From: Petrotoga sp. 9PWA.NaAc.5.4 | GTDB taxonomy: Bacteria > Thermotogota > Thermotogae > Petrotogales > Petrotogaceae | Length of the DNA stretch: 64,000 nucleotides | Assembly: GCF_002895485.1 (NCBI RefSeq) | Contig: NZ_AZRK01000001.1 | Location: 62,001 to 126,000, forward strand | Direction: 5' to 3' | Shown: positions 53,912-62,383 of the stretch, piece after piece | Layout of the letters: every line of letters begins with the position of its first letter | Numbering within the stretch: position 1 is the stretch's first letter | Notes under the pieces: model-generated | What the model was told of the DNA's origin: nothing | Seen by the model: only the letters and a program-made list of their open reading frames with translations | Databases searched by the model: none | Made by a program: the position numbers and the translations under genes

Positions 53912-55009
53912 ATGGCTTCTAATTCATCTATTTTAAAAAGTCGTTGGATATCATTTTTGGTACCGCTTTTAGCTATATTACTATCTTTAGTAATAGCTGC
54001 TATTATAATTTTATCTATTGGTCAAAATCCTATAAAAGCTTATAGCGCTATGATAGAAGGAGCTTTTGGAAGTCGGCTATCTTGGGCAGATAACATTACT
54101 AAGATGACAAGTCTTTTGCTTGCAGGGTTAGCAGTAGGATTCGGTTTTAGAGCTGGTGTTTTTAACATAGGAGCAGAAGGACAAATGGCAATGGGAGGCA
54201 TTATGGCAGTTACAGTCGGATTGGGTTTGGGGAATGTTCCTCCTGCAATTGCAATACCTATCACTATCCTTGCAGGTATGGCTGGTGGAGCTTTTTGGGC
54301 TTCAATCGCAGGTTGGTTAAAAGCAAAAACAGGGGCTCATGAAGTTATAACTACTATTATGCTTAATTGGATAGCATATCATATAACAAATTACTTGGTT
54401 TCTGGGCCTTTCGCTGTTGGAGCTGGTGTTCCAAAGTCCCCAGAAATAGCTAAAAGTGCACAACTCCCCCCACTATTGACAGTTCAAGCTTCAAGTATTC
54501 CTTCTGGAATAATAATAGCGATTGCAGCAGCAATAGTTATCTACATTATTTTAGAAAAAACTACCACTGGTTACGAGGTTAAAGCTGTCGGTTTCAACCC
54601 TTATGCTGCCGAATATGGAGGTATTTCCATAAGCAAAAATATTGTATTAACAATGGCAATTTCTGGCGCTTTAGCAGGTTTAGCAGGAGCTTTAGAAGTA
54701 ATGTGTGTACACCATAGAATTTTCGGCGCTTTTACAAGCGATAGAGGATTTGATGGTATAACCATAGCTTTGATTGGACAAAATAATCCTATTGGCATTA
54801 TTTTTTCAGCATTTCTTATTTCATCTTTAAGAGCAGGTTCCAATGCTATGCAAACCATAGGAGTTCCTGATGACATTATTGTTGTTATACAGGGTATTAT
54901 AATATTTTTTGTTGCTGCTGATAGAATTATAAAAACATGGATAATAAAAATTTCTAATATAGGAAAGAAGAAAACTATAGAAAATATTGAAGGTGGTGAA
55001 GAAGCATGA
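53912..55009 (+). CDS. Nucleoside-type ABC transporter permease 1
   Basis: A 365-residue membrane protein of the BPD_transp_2 family (YufP-like) with about eight to ten hydrophobic segments. GFRAGVFNIGAEGQMAMGGI is the family signature, with KAKTGAHEVITTIMLNWIAY and GFDGITIALIGQNNPIGIIF. With the next gene it would form the transmembrane pore of the nucleoside importer. Its last four bases overlap the second permease. Confidence 0.92.
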   Translation: MASNSSILKSRWISFLVPLLAILLSLVIAAIIILSIGQNPIKAYSAMIEGAFGSRLSWADNITKMTSLLLAGLAVGFGFRAGVFNIGAEGQMAMGGIMAVTVGLGLGNVPPAIAIPITILAGMAGGAFWASIAGWLKAKTGAHEVITTIMLNWIAYHITNYLVSGPFAVGAGVPKSPEIAKSAQLPPLLTVQASSIPSGIIIAIAAAIVIYIILEKTTTGYEVKAVGFNPYAAEYGGISISKNIVLTMAISGALAGLAGALEVMCVHHRIFGAFTSDRGFDGITIALIGQNNPIGIIFSAFLISSLRAGSNAMQTIGVPDDIIVVIQGIIIFFVAADRIIKTWIIKISNIGKKKTIENIEGGEEA

Positions 55010-55956
55010 CTTGGCTTGAAGCTATATTTTCCGCATTTGCTTCTCCTTTATTTTATAAATTAACGATACTTTCAGCTCTACCTTTAGTATTTTCTGCAAT
55101 TGGTGGTGTTTTTAGTGAAATAACAGGAGTTACAAATATTGCTTTAGAAGGTATTATGAAATTAGGCGCGTTTACAGCTGTTGCGTTTACTTTTTTAACA
55201 GGAAATCCTTGGGTTGGATTATTTTTAGGAATGCTCAGCGGTTTAATTTTAGCTTTCTTGCATGCCTATGTTTCTATTGAATGGTCTGCAAATCAAATTG
55301 TATCTGCCACAGCTCTTATATTAATAGCTCAAGGGGTTGTAGGATTTTTGATGAAGCCGGTCTTTGGTCAAGAAGGGCAATCCGATTTTGTCACAAAGAT
55401 TCCTACCGTTAAAATAGATGCAATAAAAAATATCCCTTTTTTGGGAGAAATTTTTGGGGAAATTAGTGCTTTTTTTTATATTGCTATAGTTGTTATTATA
55501 GGTTCATGGTTTTTGATATATAAAACTCCACTGGGTTTAAGAATGCGATCAGTCGGAGAAAATCCTCGAGCAGCAGATACACTGGGAATTAACGTTAAGG
55601 GAATAAGATACTTTGGAGTTTTGATGAGTGGAGTTTTAGCTTCCTTAGGTGGTATGTACTTAGCATTAGGAGATATAGGTCAATTTCAAGAACAAATGCC
55701 TGCAGGGAAAGGATTCATCGCTTTAGCTGCTATGATTCTGGGAAATTGGAATCCTATTGGAGCAATGTGGGCTTCAATACTATTTGGAGCTGCTGAAGCT
55801 ATGAACATTCAACTCCAAACTCTTATGGATCTTCCATCTGAAATAAAAGCTTTGCTAAATCTATTACCTTTTGTTTTAACTATCATAGTTGTTGGTGGAT
55901 TTGTAGGAAAAACAAGGGCTCCTGCAGCAGATGGTGTACCATATGAAAAAGAATAA
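55006..55956 (+). CDS. Nucleoside-type ABC transporter permease 2
   Basis: A 316-residue YufQ-like permease with VFSEITGVTNIALEGIMKLG as the signature, SIEWSANQIVSATALILIAQ and GKGFIALAAMILGNWNPIGA. About eight transmembrane segments. It starts by ATGA overlap with the first permease and is followed 28 bases on by rnhB, so rnhB is likely co-transcribed. Confidence 0.92.
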   Translation: MTWLEAIFSAFASPLFYKLTILSALPLVFSAIGGVFSEITGVTNIALEGIMKLGAFTAVAFTFLTGNPWVGLFLGMLSGLILAFLHAYVSIEWSANQIVSATALILIAQGVVGFLMKPVFGQEGQSDFVTKIPTVKIDAIKNIPFLGEIFGEISAFFYIAIVVIIGSWFLIYKTPLGLRMRSVGENPRAADTLGINVKGIRYFGVLMSGVLASLGGMYLALGDIGQFQEQMPAGKGFIALAAMILGNWNPIGAMWASILFGAAEAMNIQLQTLMDLPSEIKALLNLLPFVLTIIVVGGFVGKTRAPAADGVPYEKE

Positions 55957-55984
55957 GAAGTATAATTTTTGAAGGTGTATAAAG

Positions 55985-56629
55985 ATGCAAGAACTTATAG
56001 AAAAAGATTATTTAAAAAAATATAAAAGATTGATAGGTATAGACGAGTCTGGTAGAGGTCCTTTAGCAGGGCCTGTGTTCGTAGGTGCTGTTTTGGTAGA
56101 ATCCGAAAGTGAAATGTTACTTTTATCAAAAATTGGTAAAGATTCAAAATCTTTAACCCCTAAAGAAAGAGAAAAAAGATATTTTCAAATTATTCGTAAC
56201 TTTAAACATTTTAGTAACTATGCAAGTTCTAAAAATATAGATGAGGTTAATATCTTTAAGGCAACTGAAAATACTATGATAAAGCTAATTAGTCGAATTA
56301 TTTTTGATAATAATAACAATGATAATGATGAAGTCTTTACAATCATTGATGGTAACTATTTCAAAATTCCTTATCCATATAAATGTATAGTAAAAGGCGA
56401 TCAAATATCTAGTTTAATAGGTGCTGCATCTATTATTGCAAAATATGAAAGAGATTTATATATGCAAAAATTGCACGAGATATATCCTTATTATGATTTT
56501 GCCAATAACAAAGGATATCCTACTAAAAAACACGTAGAAAATATAAAAAGATATGGTATAATTAAAGAGCATAGGGTCACTTTCGACCCTATTAAAACTT
56601 TTATAAGACAAGGAATAATCAAAGATTAA
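55985..56629 (+). CDS. rnhB: Ribonuclease HII
   Basis: A 214-residue RNase H-fold enzyme that removes ribonucleotides from DNA. LIGIDESGRGPLAGPVFVGA (DEsGrG motif, residues 16-35) carries the first two acids; the later acidic residues are in TIIDGNYFKIP and KYERDLYMQKLHEIYPYYDF. The C-terminal GYPTKKHVENIKRYGIIKEH RVTFDP is typical. Length is normal. Start ATG behind GAAGGTG. Confidence 0.95.
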   Translation: MQELIEKDYLKKYKRLIGIDESGRGPLAGPVFVGAVLVESESEMLLLSKIGKDSKSLTPKEREKRYFQIIRNFKHFSNYASSKNIDEVNIFKATENTMIKLISRIIFDNNNNDNDEVFTIIDGNYFKIPYPYKCIVKGDQISSLIGAASIIAKYERDLYMQKLHEIYPYYDFANNKGYPTKKHVENIKRYGIIKEHRVTFDPIKTFIRQGIIKD

Positions 56630-56689
56630 GTCAATCAAGTCAAACAAAATGTTCTTTTTTAGTACCTTTAAATAAATTATTTTATAGGA

Positions 56690-57072
56690 ACTTTAGAAAT
56701 GATAATATTGAGAAAATAAGTTTTTGAATTTAAAATGGGTTTAGGTCGGAGCCATTGCTCCTACTTTTCGGTACAGGTACCAAAAAGTTAAAAAATTTAA
56801 TAGCCAATAAGGATTATAGTTATGGAGGTATTTTATAAAAATTAAACGCTAAAATATTTATAAAATATGAATTTTAGAAACGATAATCTTCAGAAAATAA
56901 GCATTTGAATTTAAAATGGGTTAAGGGCACAGCCTTCTCCCCATTCATTGGCTACAAGTACCGAAAAAGATAAAAAAATTAGTAATTAATAAGGATTAGA
57001 AGCAGGGAGGTATTTTTGAATGAATTTAATACCAAAATATTGACAAAACCTAAGTTTTAAAATTTCTAAAGT
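56690..57072 (+). repeat. Dispersed leader repeat, fused dimer
   Basis: Outer ends ACTTTAGAAATG (56690-56701) and AATTTCTAAAGT (57061-57072). Two units share one internal junction near 56868 (ATTTTAGAAACG) where the 3' end of the first and 5' end of the second are merged. The first palindrome is GGTACAGGTACC, the second GCTACAAGTACC. The dimer points to the SurA-like gene. Confidence 0.82.
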
Positions 57073-57104
57073 GAGTGATTATTTTATATCAGGAGGTTTT
57101 TTAC

Positions 57105-58118
57105 ATGTCACGAAAAATTATGATTTTGTTGATTTTAATAATAAGTTTTTCGACTGTTTTTTTCAGTGAAATTATATATAATAATTTAGACTATAATGTA
57201 GTTGCTTTAGTAAACGGGGAAAAAGTAAATGTTGAAGTTTTGAATTCAAGATCTCAGATAATTTATATATTGTCAGATCTAAGCCGTGCTTATCCTGATT
57301 TCTATACTGTTTTAACTAATACAGATGCAGGTATAGATTTATTAAACACATATTTACTTGATCAAGCAATAAAGCTTACGAATCAGATACTTTTTATACA
57401 ATTTGTGGAACAAAAAGGTATAGATCTAAAAAGAGAGGAAACTATGAATAGTATTAATAGAACTTTTGCAAATGTATTTAAAGAAGCAGGCATTGCAGAT
57501 GAAGAAATTGAAGATTATTTATTAGCATTAGGGTATACATCAAAAGCCAACTATTTGGAAGATACTTTCTATTTAGTTTTGTATGACAGTGCGGTAGCTG
57601 AACTATATTTTAAGGTAATGGATCAAATTTCTGTAACCGAGGAAGAAATATTACAAGAATATCAAAGTAATCAGTCAAAATACATGTCTCCTCCTTCTGC
57701 AGAATTAAAGATAATCCGATTTTCAAATTCTAATGAAGCATCTTTTACATACAATCGAATAATAGAAGGATATTATACTTTTGATGAGGTATTTAACCAA
57801 AATCTATCTTCTACTTCTGTTACTTTGAACCTTGAAGATAGTTCGGATCCTTTGGTTCAAACTATAAAAAATAATCCCCCGGGATTCATATTTGGACCTG
57901 TCTTATACGATAAAGAAGATAATTCTTATGCTTTAGTAAAAATTGAAAGAAAATATCCTTCAAGACAGTTAAGCCTTGAAGAAGTTCGAGAGTTAATTAT
58001 CTATAATTTAAAAGATAACAAAGCTAAAGAATATTTTGATAAGACTTTACCGGAAGAATTTAAAACATTTCAAGATTCTTCTACTATAATAATAAATGCT
58101 TTACTCTTTGGATTATAA
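57105..58118 (+). CDS. SurA-like periplasmic chaperone
   Basis: A 337-residue exported protein. Signal peptide at residues 1-21, then an N-terminal helical chaperone domain (VVALVNGEKVNVEVLNSRSQ, LDQAIKLTNQILFIQFVEQK GIDLKREE) of the SurA_N type. A parvulin-like region follows at about 190-290 (PSAELKIIRFSNSNEASFTY, NPPGFIFGPVLYDKEDNSYA), but its peptidyl-prolyl isomerase core is weak. It probably helps outer-membrane or sheath proteins fold. The start is ATG 57105, behind AGGAGG; the longer frame from GTG 57075 begins in the repeat. Confidence 0.8.
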   Translation: MSRKIMILLILIISFSTVFFSEIIYNNLDYNVVALVNGEKVNVEVLNSRSQIIYILSDLSRAYPDFYTVLTNTDAGIDLLNTYLLDQAIKLTNQILFIQFVEQKGIDLKREETMNSINRTFANVFKEAGIADEEIEDYLLALGYTSKANYLEDTFYLVLYDSAVAELYFKVMDQISVTEEEILQEYQSNQSKYMSPPSAELKIIRFSNSNEASFTYNRIIEGYYTFDEVFNQNLSSTSVTLNLEDSSDPLVQTIKNNPPGFIFGPVLYDKEDNSYALVKIERKYPSRQLSLEEVRELIIYNLKDNKAKEYFDKTLPEEFKTFQDSSTIIINALLFGL

Positions 58119-58138
58119 GTTATAAGAATATTTTAGAG

Positions 58139-58334
58139 ACTTTAGAATAAGGATTTTTAAAATAATATTTTAAATTTATAACGGGGTTCAGGGTACAACC
58201 CTGTCCCTCTCTCGGTAAAAGTACCTAAGGAGTTAAAAAAATAGATAATTGGTGAGCATTAGAACTGTAGCAATGTTTTTGAAAAAACTAAACGTCAAAT
58301 ATTTATAGAATTTGAGCTTTGTAGTTTTTAAAGT
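58139..58334 (+). repeat. Dispersed leader repeat, diverged copy
   Basis: Starts ACTTTAGAATAA (58139-58150) and ends TTTTTAAAGTTAAT (near 58325-58334). The core reads GGGGTTCAGGGTACAACCCT, a new self-complementary version of the GC-rich hairpin. It points to the MIP18-family gene. Confidence 0.7.
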
Positions 58335-58367
58335 TAATATGAAAATTGTTCTTAAAGGAGGTTTATA

Positions 58368-58679
58368 ATGAGTCAATCTAATATTAATAAAGATGAAGTA
58401 ATTAACGCTTTGAAGGAAGTCTATGATTTAGAAATAGGATTTGATATTGTTTCTTTAGGATTAGTATATAATGTTGAGGTAGATTCTAATAATAATGTTC
58501 ATATTTTAATGACTTTAACAACTCCGATGTGTCCCTTGGGAGGTTTGATAATTGACACAGCTAAAGAAAAAGTTAAGCAGATTAAAGATGTCAATGAAGT
58601 AGAAATAGAGGTTACTTTCGATCCACCATGGGATCCAAATATAGCAAGTGAAGAGGTCAAAAATTTATTGGGATTGTGA
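58368..58679 (+). CDS. MIP18-family (DUF59) metal-sulfur cluster assembly factor
   Basis: A 103-residue protein. DEVINALKEVYDLEIGFDIV SLGLVYNVEV, the conserved cysteine in TTPMCPLGGLIIDTAKEKV and VEVTFDPPWDPNIASEE are hallmarks of the MIP18/SufT/PaaD family that assists iron-sulfur cluster maturation. No suf genes are nearby. It starts at ATG behind AAAGGAGG, and its stop overlaps the start of prmC. Confidence 0.92.
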   Translation: MSQSNINKDEVINALKEVYDLEIGFDIVSLGLVYNVEVDSNNNVHILMTLTTPMCPLGGLIIDTAKEKVKQIKDVNEVEIEVTFDPPWDPNIASEEVKNLLGL

Positions 58680-59503
58680 TGTGGAAAATGAAATTAGGAG
58701 AATTGATAATAAAAATAAAGGGGGATAAGAATTTGTCTCCCTTTTCTGTTTTAAAAATTTTATCAAAATTAGAGGATAGAGATTTAACATTTTATCTATC
58801 AAAAAAGGATATTAACAATATTATTGTAGAAGAAGATGTTGCAAAAAAAGTAAAAAAATATTTTTTAGAAGATTATCCTTTAGAATATTTAACAAACAAA
58901 GCCGTTTTTTTAGGGAACGAATTTTATGTTAACGAAGATGTACTTATTCCGAGAATAGAAACAGAGGACCTTGTTTTATTAACTTTAAATCTAATAAATG
59001 AATACAACATAAAAACGGTCGCCGACATTGGAACAGGTTCTGGAGCAATAGCAATTTCGATTAAAAAATCTCTTCCTGAAGTTAATGTATGGGCAACTGA
59101 TATTTCTTCACAAGCATTGAAAGTAGCAAAATTAAATGCTTCCAAATTAGATGTTTCCATAGAATTTGCATTAGGAAGCTATTTAGATTCTATTTTGGAT
59201 AATATTGACAAAATAGAGTTAATAATTTCAAATCCACCTTACGTAGAAACAAATTTTATTGAAAAAACATCGTTTTTAAAATACGAACCGCGTATTGCAT
59301 TAGATGGGGGTCAAGATGGACAAAATTTTTTTAGAGAACTACTAAGATATTCAGATATTTTAAAAGATAAGGTCATGATCTTTGAAACAACTGAATTCAA
59401 TATAGAAAAAACCGCCTTTATACTTTCAAAAATTGGGAAAACATATAAATTACCAGATTCTTTTGGAAAAGAAAGGTTTATCCTTGTTTTTCCTCCGCAT
59501 TAA
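58679..59503 (+). CDS. prmC: Release-factor glutamine methyltransferase
   Basis: A 274-residue SAM-dependent enzyme that methylates the GGQ glutamine of peptide-chain release factors. The SAM motif VADIGTGSGAIAISI is near residue 118 and the catalytic NPPY (ISNPPYVET) near residue 184; PLEYLTNKAVFLGNEFYVN EDVLIPRIETE is the N-terminal hallmark. It starts by stop/start overlap with the MIP18-family gene. It ends convergently, overlapping the next gene by 26 bases. Release-factor genes are not adjacent, unlike in many bacteria. Confidence 0.93.
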   Translation: MWKMKLGELIIKIKGDKNLSPFSVLKILSKLEDRDLTFYLSKKDINNIIVEEDVAKKVKKYFLEDYPLEYLTNKAVFLGNEFYVNEDVLIPRIETEDLVLLTLNLINEYNIKTVADIGTGSGAIAISIKKSLPEVNVWATDISSQALKVAKLNASKLDVSIEFALGSYLDSILDNIDKIELIISNPPYVETNFIEKTSFLKYEPRIALDGGQDGQNFFRELLRYSDILKDKVMIFETTEFNIEKTAFILSKIGKTYKLPDSFGKERFILVFPPH

Positions 59504-60254
59504 ACAAATTTAAAACAAGCATTACTTCTCCTATACCGATTTTTAATTCTTTACCTATTTCTTGAGGTGATAATCCTTTTTTATGTAACTCTACTATTCT
59601 ATCTTTTTTGGGATAATTAGTTGTATTATCCTTTACCAAATTGAATCCCAAATTAGGAGAGTTTGTTTTATTTTCCTCTTTAATTAAATCTTTATTTGCT
59701 ACAATTTCTCTTATAATTTTTTCATCTTCTAAAGCTACCTTTTCCATATGGTTGTTAATGTTTAAAGAAGTTCTTTTGTTTACTAATTCTATTAACTCTT
59801 TACTTGCAAGTCCTAATTCTCTTGAAAGCTCATAAACTCTTTTCTGTGTTAACTTATTTTCCTCAATTTTGTCATTATAATCAGATTCTATTTTATCGTT
59901 ACTTTCTTTTTTTAAAGCTTCTGGTTTCTTATTATAAATCTGATCATTAACTTTTTGCATTTTTATTTCATTTAATTTATTTTCAAGATCTGAAAGAAGG
60001 GAAAATGTTTTAGCATATGCATCATCCAAGTCTTTCAATAATTGGTCAACTAATTCCATTTTGTTATCTAAAGCTCTCAATCTTGTTGAAGTAATTTTTT
60101 GAAAACGAGCCAAAAAGATATTTCCTTCTTCGGTAATATCTTTTTGTTTTTCGTTTTGATTTTCTTGGACAAAATTTATAAACTTAAATAAAAAAAAGAT
60201 GTTTATTAAAGAAATTACTATTGAAACCAAAACTAACAGATACAATAATACCAT
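59478..60254 (-). CDS. Membrane-anchored coiled-coil protein with C-terminal HTH (DUF6115-like)
   Basis: A 258-residue protein: TM segment at residues 3-25, long coiled coil (about 45-150) with many Lys/Glu, a variable linker, then RIVELHKKGLSPQEIGKELK IGIGEVMLVLNLF, an HTH of the sigma-70 region-4 kind. The architecture resembles DUF6115 proteins, often linked to flagella. A role in signalling or transcription from the membrane is inference. The start ATG is 6 bases after AAGGAGG, and that site is made from the end of the repeat copy. Confidence 0.75.
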   Translation of the reverse strand: MVLLYLLVLVSIVISLINIFFLFKFINFVQENQNEKQKDITEEGNIFLARFQKITSTRLRALDNKMELVDQLLKDLDDAYAKTFSLLSDLENKLNEIKMQKVNDQIYNKKPEALKKESNDKIESDYNDKIEENKLTQKRVYELSRELGLASKELIELVNKRTSLNINNHMEKVALEDEKIIREIVANKDLIKEENKTNSPNLGFNLVKDNTTNYPKKDRIVELHKKGLSPQEIGKELKIGIGEVMLVLNLFNAEEKQG

Positions 60255-60260
60255 CGTATC

Positions 60261-60455
60261 CTCCTTAGAAATCCCAAAATACTTATTATTTTAGCGTTGA
60301 TTCTTTTACAAAATACCTCCTTACTTCTAATCCTTATTAATTCCTAATTTCTTTACCTTTTTCGGTACTTGCAGCCAAGGAATCGGGAAAAGGCTGTGTC
60401 CTGAACCCATTTTAAATTCAAAAACTTATTTTCTAAAGATTATCATTTCTAAAGT
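60261..60455 (-). repeat. Dispersed leader repeat overlapping a ribosome-binding site
   Basis: In gene sense it ends GGGATTTCTAAGGAGG, so the terminal repeat AATTTCTAAAGT has changed into the Shine-Dalgarno of the coiled-coil gene. The other end is ATTTCTAAAGT at 60445-60455. The palindrome is GGTACTTGCAGC. Confidence 0.8.
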
Positions 60456-60460
60456 CCCTA

Positions 60461-60595
60461 TCTAATACTTATTAACTATGAGTTTCTTTAACTTCTTCAC
60501 TATGTGTAGCGAAAAAAAGAAATAGGGTTCCACAATAACCTCACTTTAACTTCAAAAACTTATCTTTTAGAAAATCTTTGTTTTAAAGCTAATAT
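60461..60595 (-). repeat. Dispersed leader repeat, degenerate copy
   Basis: Recognised by ACTATGTGTAGCGAAAA, AGGGTTCCACAATAACCTCA and the end AAAACTTATCTTTTAGAAAA. It is tandem with the previous copy and in the same orientation. Both ends are diverged. Confidence 0.5.
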
Positions 60596-60619
60596 TTCTC
60601 CAATTGGCGATTTAATCTG

Positions 60620-61234
60620 TTAATTTTTGTAAAATTGTATAGTTGGATAATTTAAAGAACCAGTATGAGAATATCCAATAACGTTTTGTTCAATGTATGT
60701 TGGATTTGGATTTACACTCACAACTTCCCAACTATTTGGATAATGAATAGTAACATTGACACGCTCATTTTCTGCACTTAAAAGCTGATTTGGTAGAGAA
60801 AATTCAATAACTCCATCTTCTTTTTCCACAACGAACCCTTTTAACGTAACAGTTTCATCAACAGTAATGTTAGGAAAATTTGAATTTATAGTAGAGACAT
60901 AAGATATCACAACAAAATCTCTTGGAATTTGCTCTTTCAGCTTATTCAAAGTATCTTGGAAAAGCCGCGCTTTTTCTTCATCAGGAGTATTGAATCCAGC
61001 TAATAATGTATTAAAATCATTTTCTTTTTCTGTCCTAATATTAACCTTTGTAGAAAAATCTACCGTTAGATCTTCATGAATATCAAATATCACTTCTCTG
61101 GAAAGAACTTGAAAGTTTGGACTAAGATTTCTATACATAAAAAATTGAAATATACCTAACCCTATAAAAAAAATCAAAGTAATGATTATAAAATTAAAAT
61201 TATTACTTCTCTTTTGTTTATCATTTTGAGCCAT
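60620..61234 (-). CDS. Uncharacterized membrane-anchored protein
   Basis: A 204-residue protein with an N-terminal anchor (residues 13-34, NFIIITLIFFIGLGIFQFF) and a beta-rich extracytoplasmic part. Strand-like segments include EVIFDIHEDLTVDFSTKVNI, TVDETVTLKGFVVEKEDGVI and ERVNVTIHYPNSWEVVSVNP. I do not recognise the family. The start is ATG 61234, as GGGAGGAA lies 6 bases upstream; the frame reaches 61258. It ends in the region before the degenerate repeat. It lies 37 bases after the cysC gene, so it may be in an operon with it. Confidence 0.6.
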   Translation of the reverse strand: MAQNDKQKRSNNFNFIIITLIFFIGLGIFQFFMYRNLSPNFQVLSREVIFDIHEDLTVDFSTKVNIRTEKENDFNTLLAGFNTPDEEKARLFQDTLNKLKEQIPRDFVVISYVSTINSNFPNITVDETVTLKGFVVEKEDGVIEFSLPNQLLSAENERVNVTIHYPNSWEVVSVNPNPTYIEQNVIGYSHTGSLNYPTIQFYKN

Positions 61235-61271
61235 TAAAATTCCTCCCATTTTTTTCAAAAATGCACCAAAA

Positions 61272-61877
61272 TCATATTATTTTTTTATTTTTTAAATACT
61301 CTAAAACTTTGTTAACAGATTCTTCAACAGACTCTTTTTCTGTATTCAATACCAATTCCGGATTTTCTGGTTCTTCATACGGAGCAGAAACACCTGTAAA
61401 CTCTTTTATTTCACCTCTTAACGCCTTTTCGTACATACCTTTTGTATCACGTTGCTTCAACACATCGATGGAACATTTAACATATATTTCTACAAATTCG
61501 TCTTCTTTTACAAGGGAACGAACTCTTTGTCTATCTTTCTTATATGGAGATATAAAAGCAGTTATCGCAATAATTCCAAGATCTGCGAACAGTTTTGCAA
61601 CTTCACCGATTCTTCTTATATTTTCTTCTCTGTCTTGTGGTGAAAAACCGAGATCTCCATTTAAACCGTGCCTAATATTGTCTCCATCTAAAACATATGC
61701 AAGATGCCCCATATTCAATAATCTATATTCCAACTCATGCGCAATCGTAGATTTTCCCGACCCTGATAAACCTGTTAACCATAAAATTACTCCTTTTTGT
61801 CTTAAAAATCTCTCTCTATCTTCTTTTTTTATCTTACCTTCATGCCAAACAACGTTTTCACTTTTTTTCCTTTCCAC
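61272..61877 (-). CDS. cysC: Adenylylsulfate kinase
   Basis: A 201-residue P-loop kinase that phosphorylates adenosine 5'-phosphosulfate to PAPS. LTGLSGSGKSTIAHELEYRL (Walker A, residues 34-53), LDGDNIRHGLNGDLGFSPQD and REENIRRIGEVAKLFADLG are CysC signatures; FISPYKKDRQRVRSL and a C-terminal KGMYEKALRGEIKEFTGVSA PYEEPENPEL follow. ATP sulfurylase (CysN/D or Sat) is not in this window, so APS source is unknown. Start GTG behind GGAGG. A full repeat copy lies just upstream. Confidence 0.95.
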   Translation of the reverse strand: MERKKSENVVWHEGKIKKEDRERFLRQKGVILWLTGLSGSGKSTIAHELEYRLLNMGHLAYVLDGDNIRHGLNGDLGFSPQDREENIRRIGEVAKLFADLGIIAITAFISPYKKDRQRVRSLVKEDEFVEIYVKCSIDVLKQRDTKGMYEKALRGEIKEFTGVSAPYEEPENPELVLNTEKESVEESVNKVLEYLKNKKII

Positions 61878-61909
61878 TTGTTTACCTCCACTATAAATAT
61901 TTTATACCC

Positions 61910-62110
61910 ACTTTAGAAATTTTAAAACTTACATTTTGTCATTATTTTAGTTTTAAATTTTTTCAAAAATACCTCCATAGATCTAATCTTTACTAATTCT
62001 TAATTCTTTTAACTTTTTCGGTACTTGTAGCAAAGAAAGGGAGCTGGACTCCGCCCTGAACCCATTTTAAATTCAAAAACTTATTTTCTGAAAATTTTCA
62101 TTTCTAAAAT
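61910..62110 (-). repeat. Dispersed leader repeat, full copy
   Basis: ACTTTAGAAATT (61910-61921) to ATTTCTAAAAT (62100-62110). The hairpin is slightly diverged (GGACTCCGCCC), and the palindrome is GGTACTTGTAGC. It points to cysC, 33 bases upstream of its start. Confidence 0.85.
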
Positions 62111-62383
62111 AATAAAATAAAATTAAATCCCCTTTGATAGAAAATCTGTTGCTTTGAAAAACTATTGTAAAAATAATCAAAGTATATTATACCAAAAATT
62201 ACTGACATTTATTAATTTAAAAATTTTTACAAACGTTAAGTATCAAAAAATCACAAAATATATATTTTCAAAATTTTTATTAAAAAATAAAATTAGTTTA
62301 CTTGTAACCTTATATAAAAATTCGCTCTATATAATATTTTGTTGAAAAAATCGATAATATCAAAAATCTGGAGGCTTACAAAT

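Noticed and set aside
57075-57104. GTG start for the SurA-like protein
   Set aside because: It lies within the end of the repeat, and ATG 57105 with AGGAGG gives a standard signal peptide.
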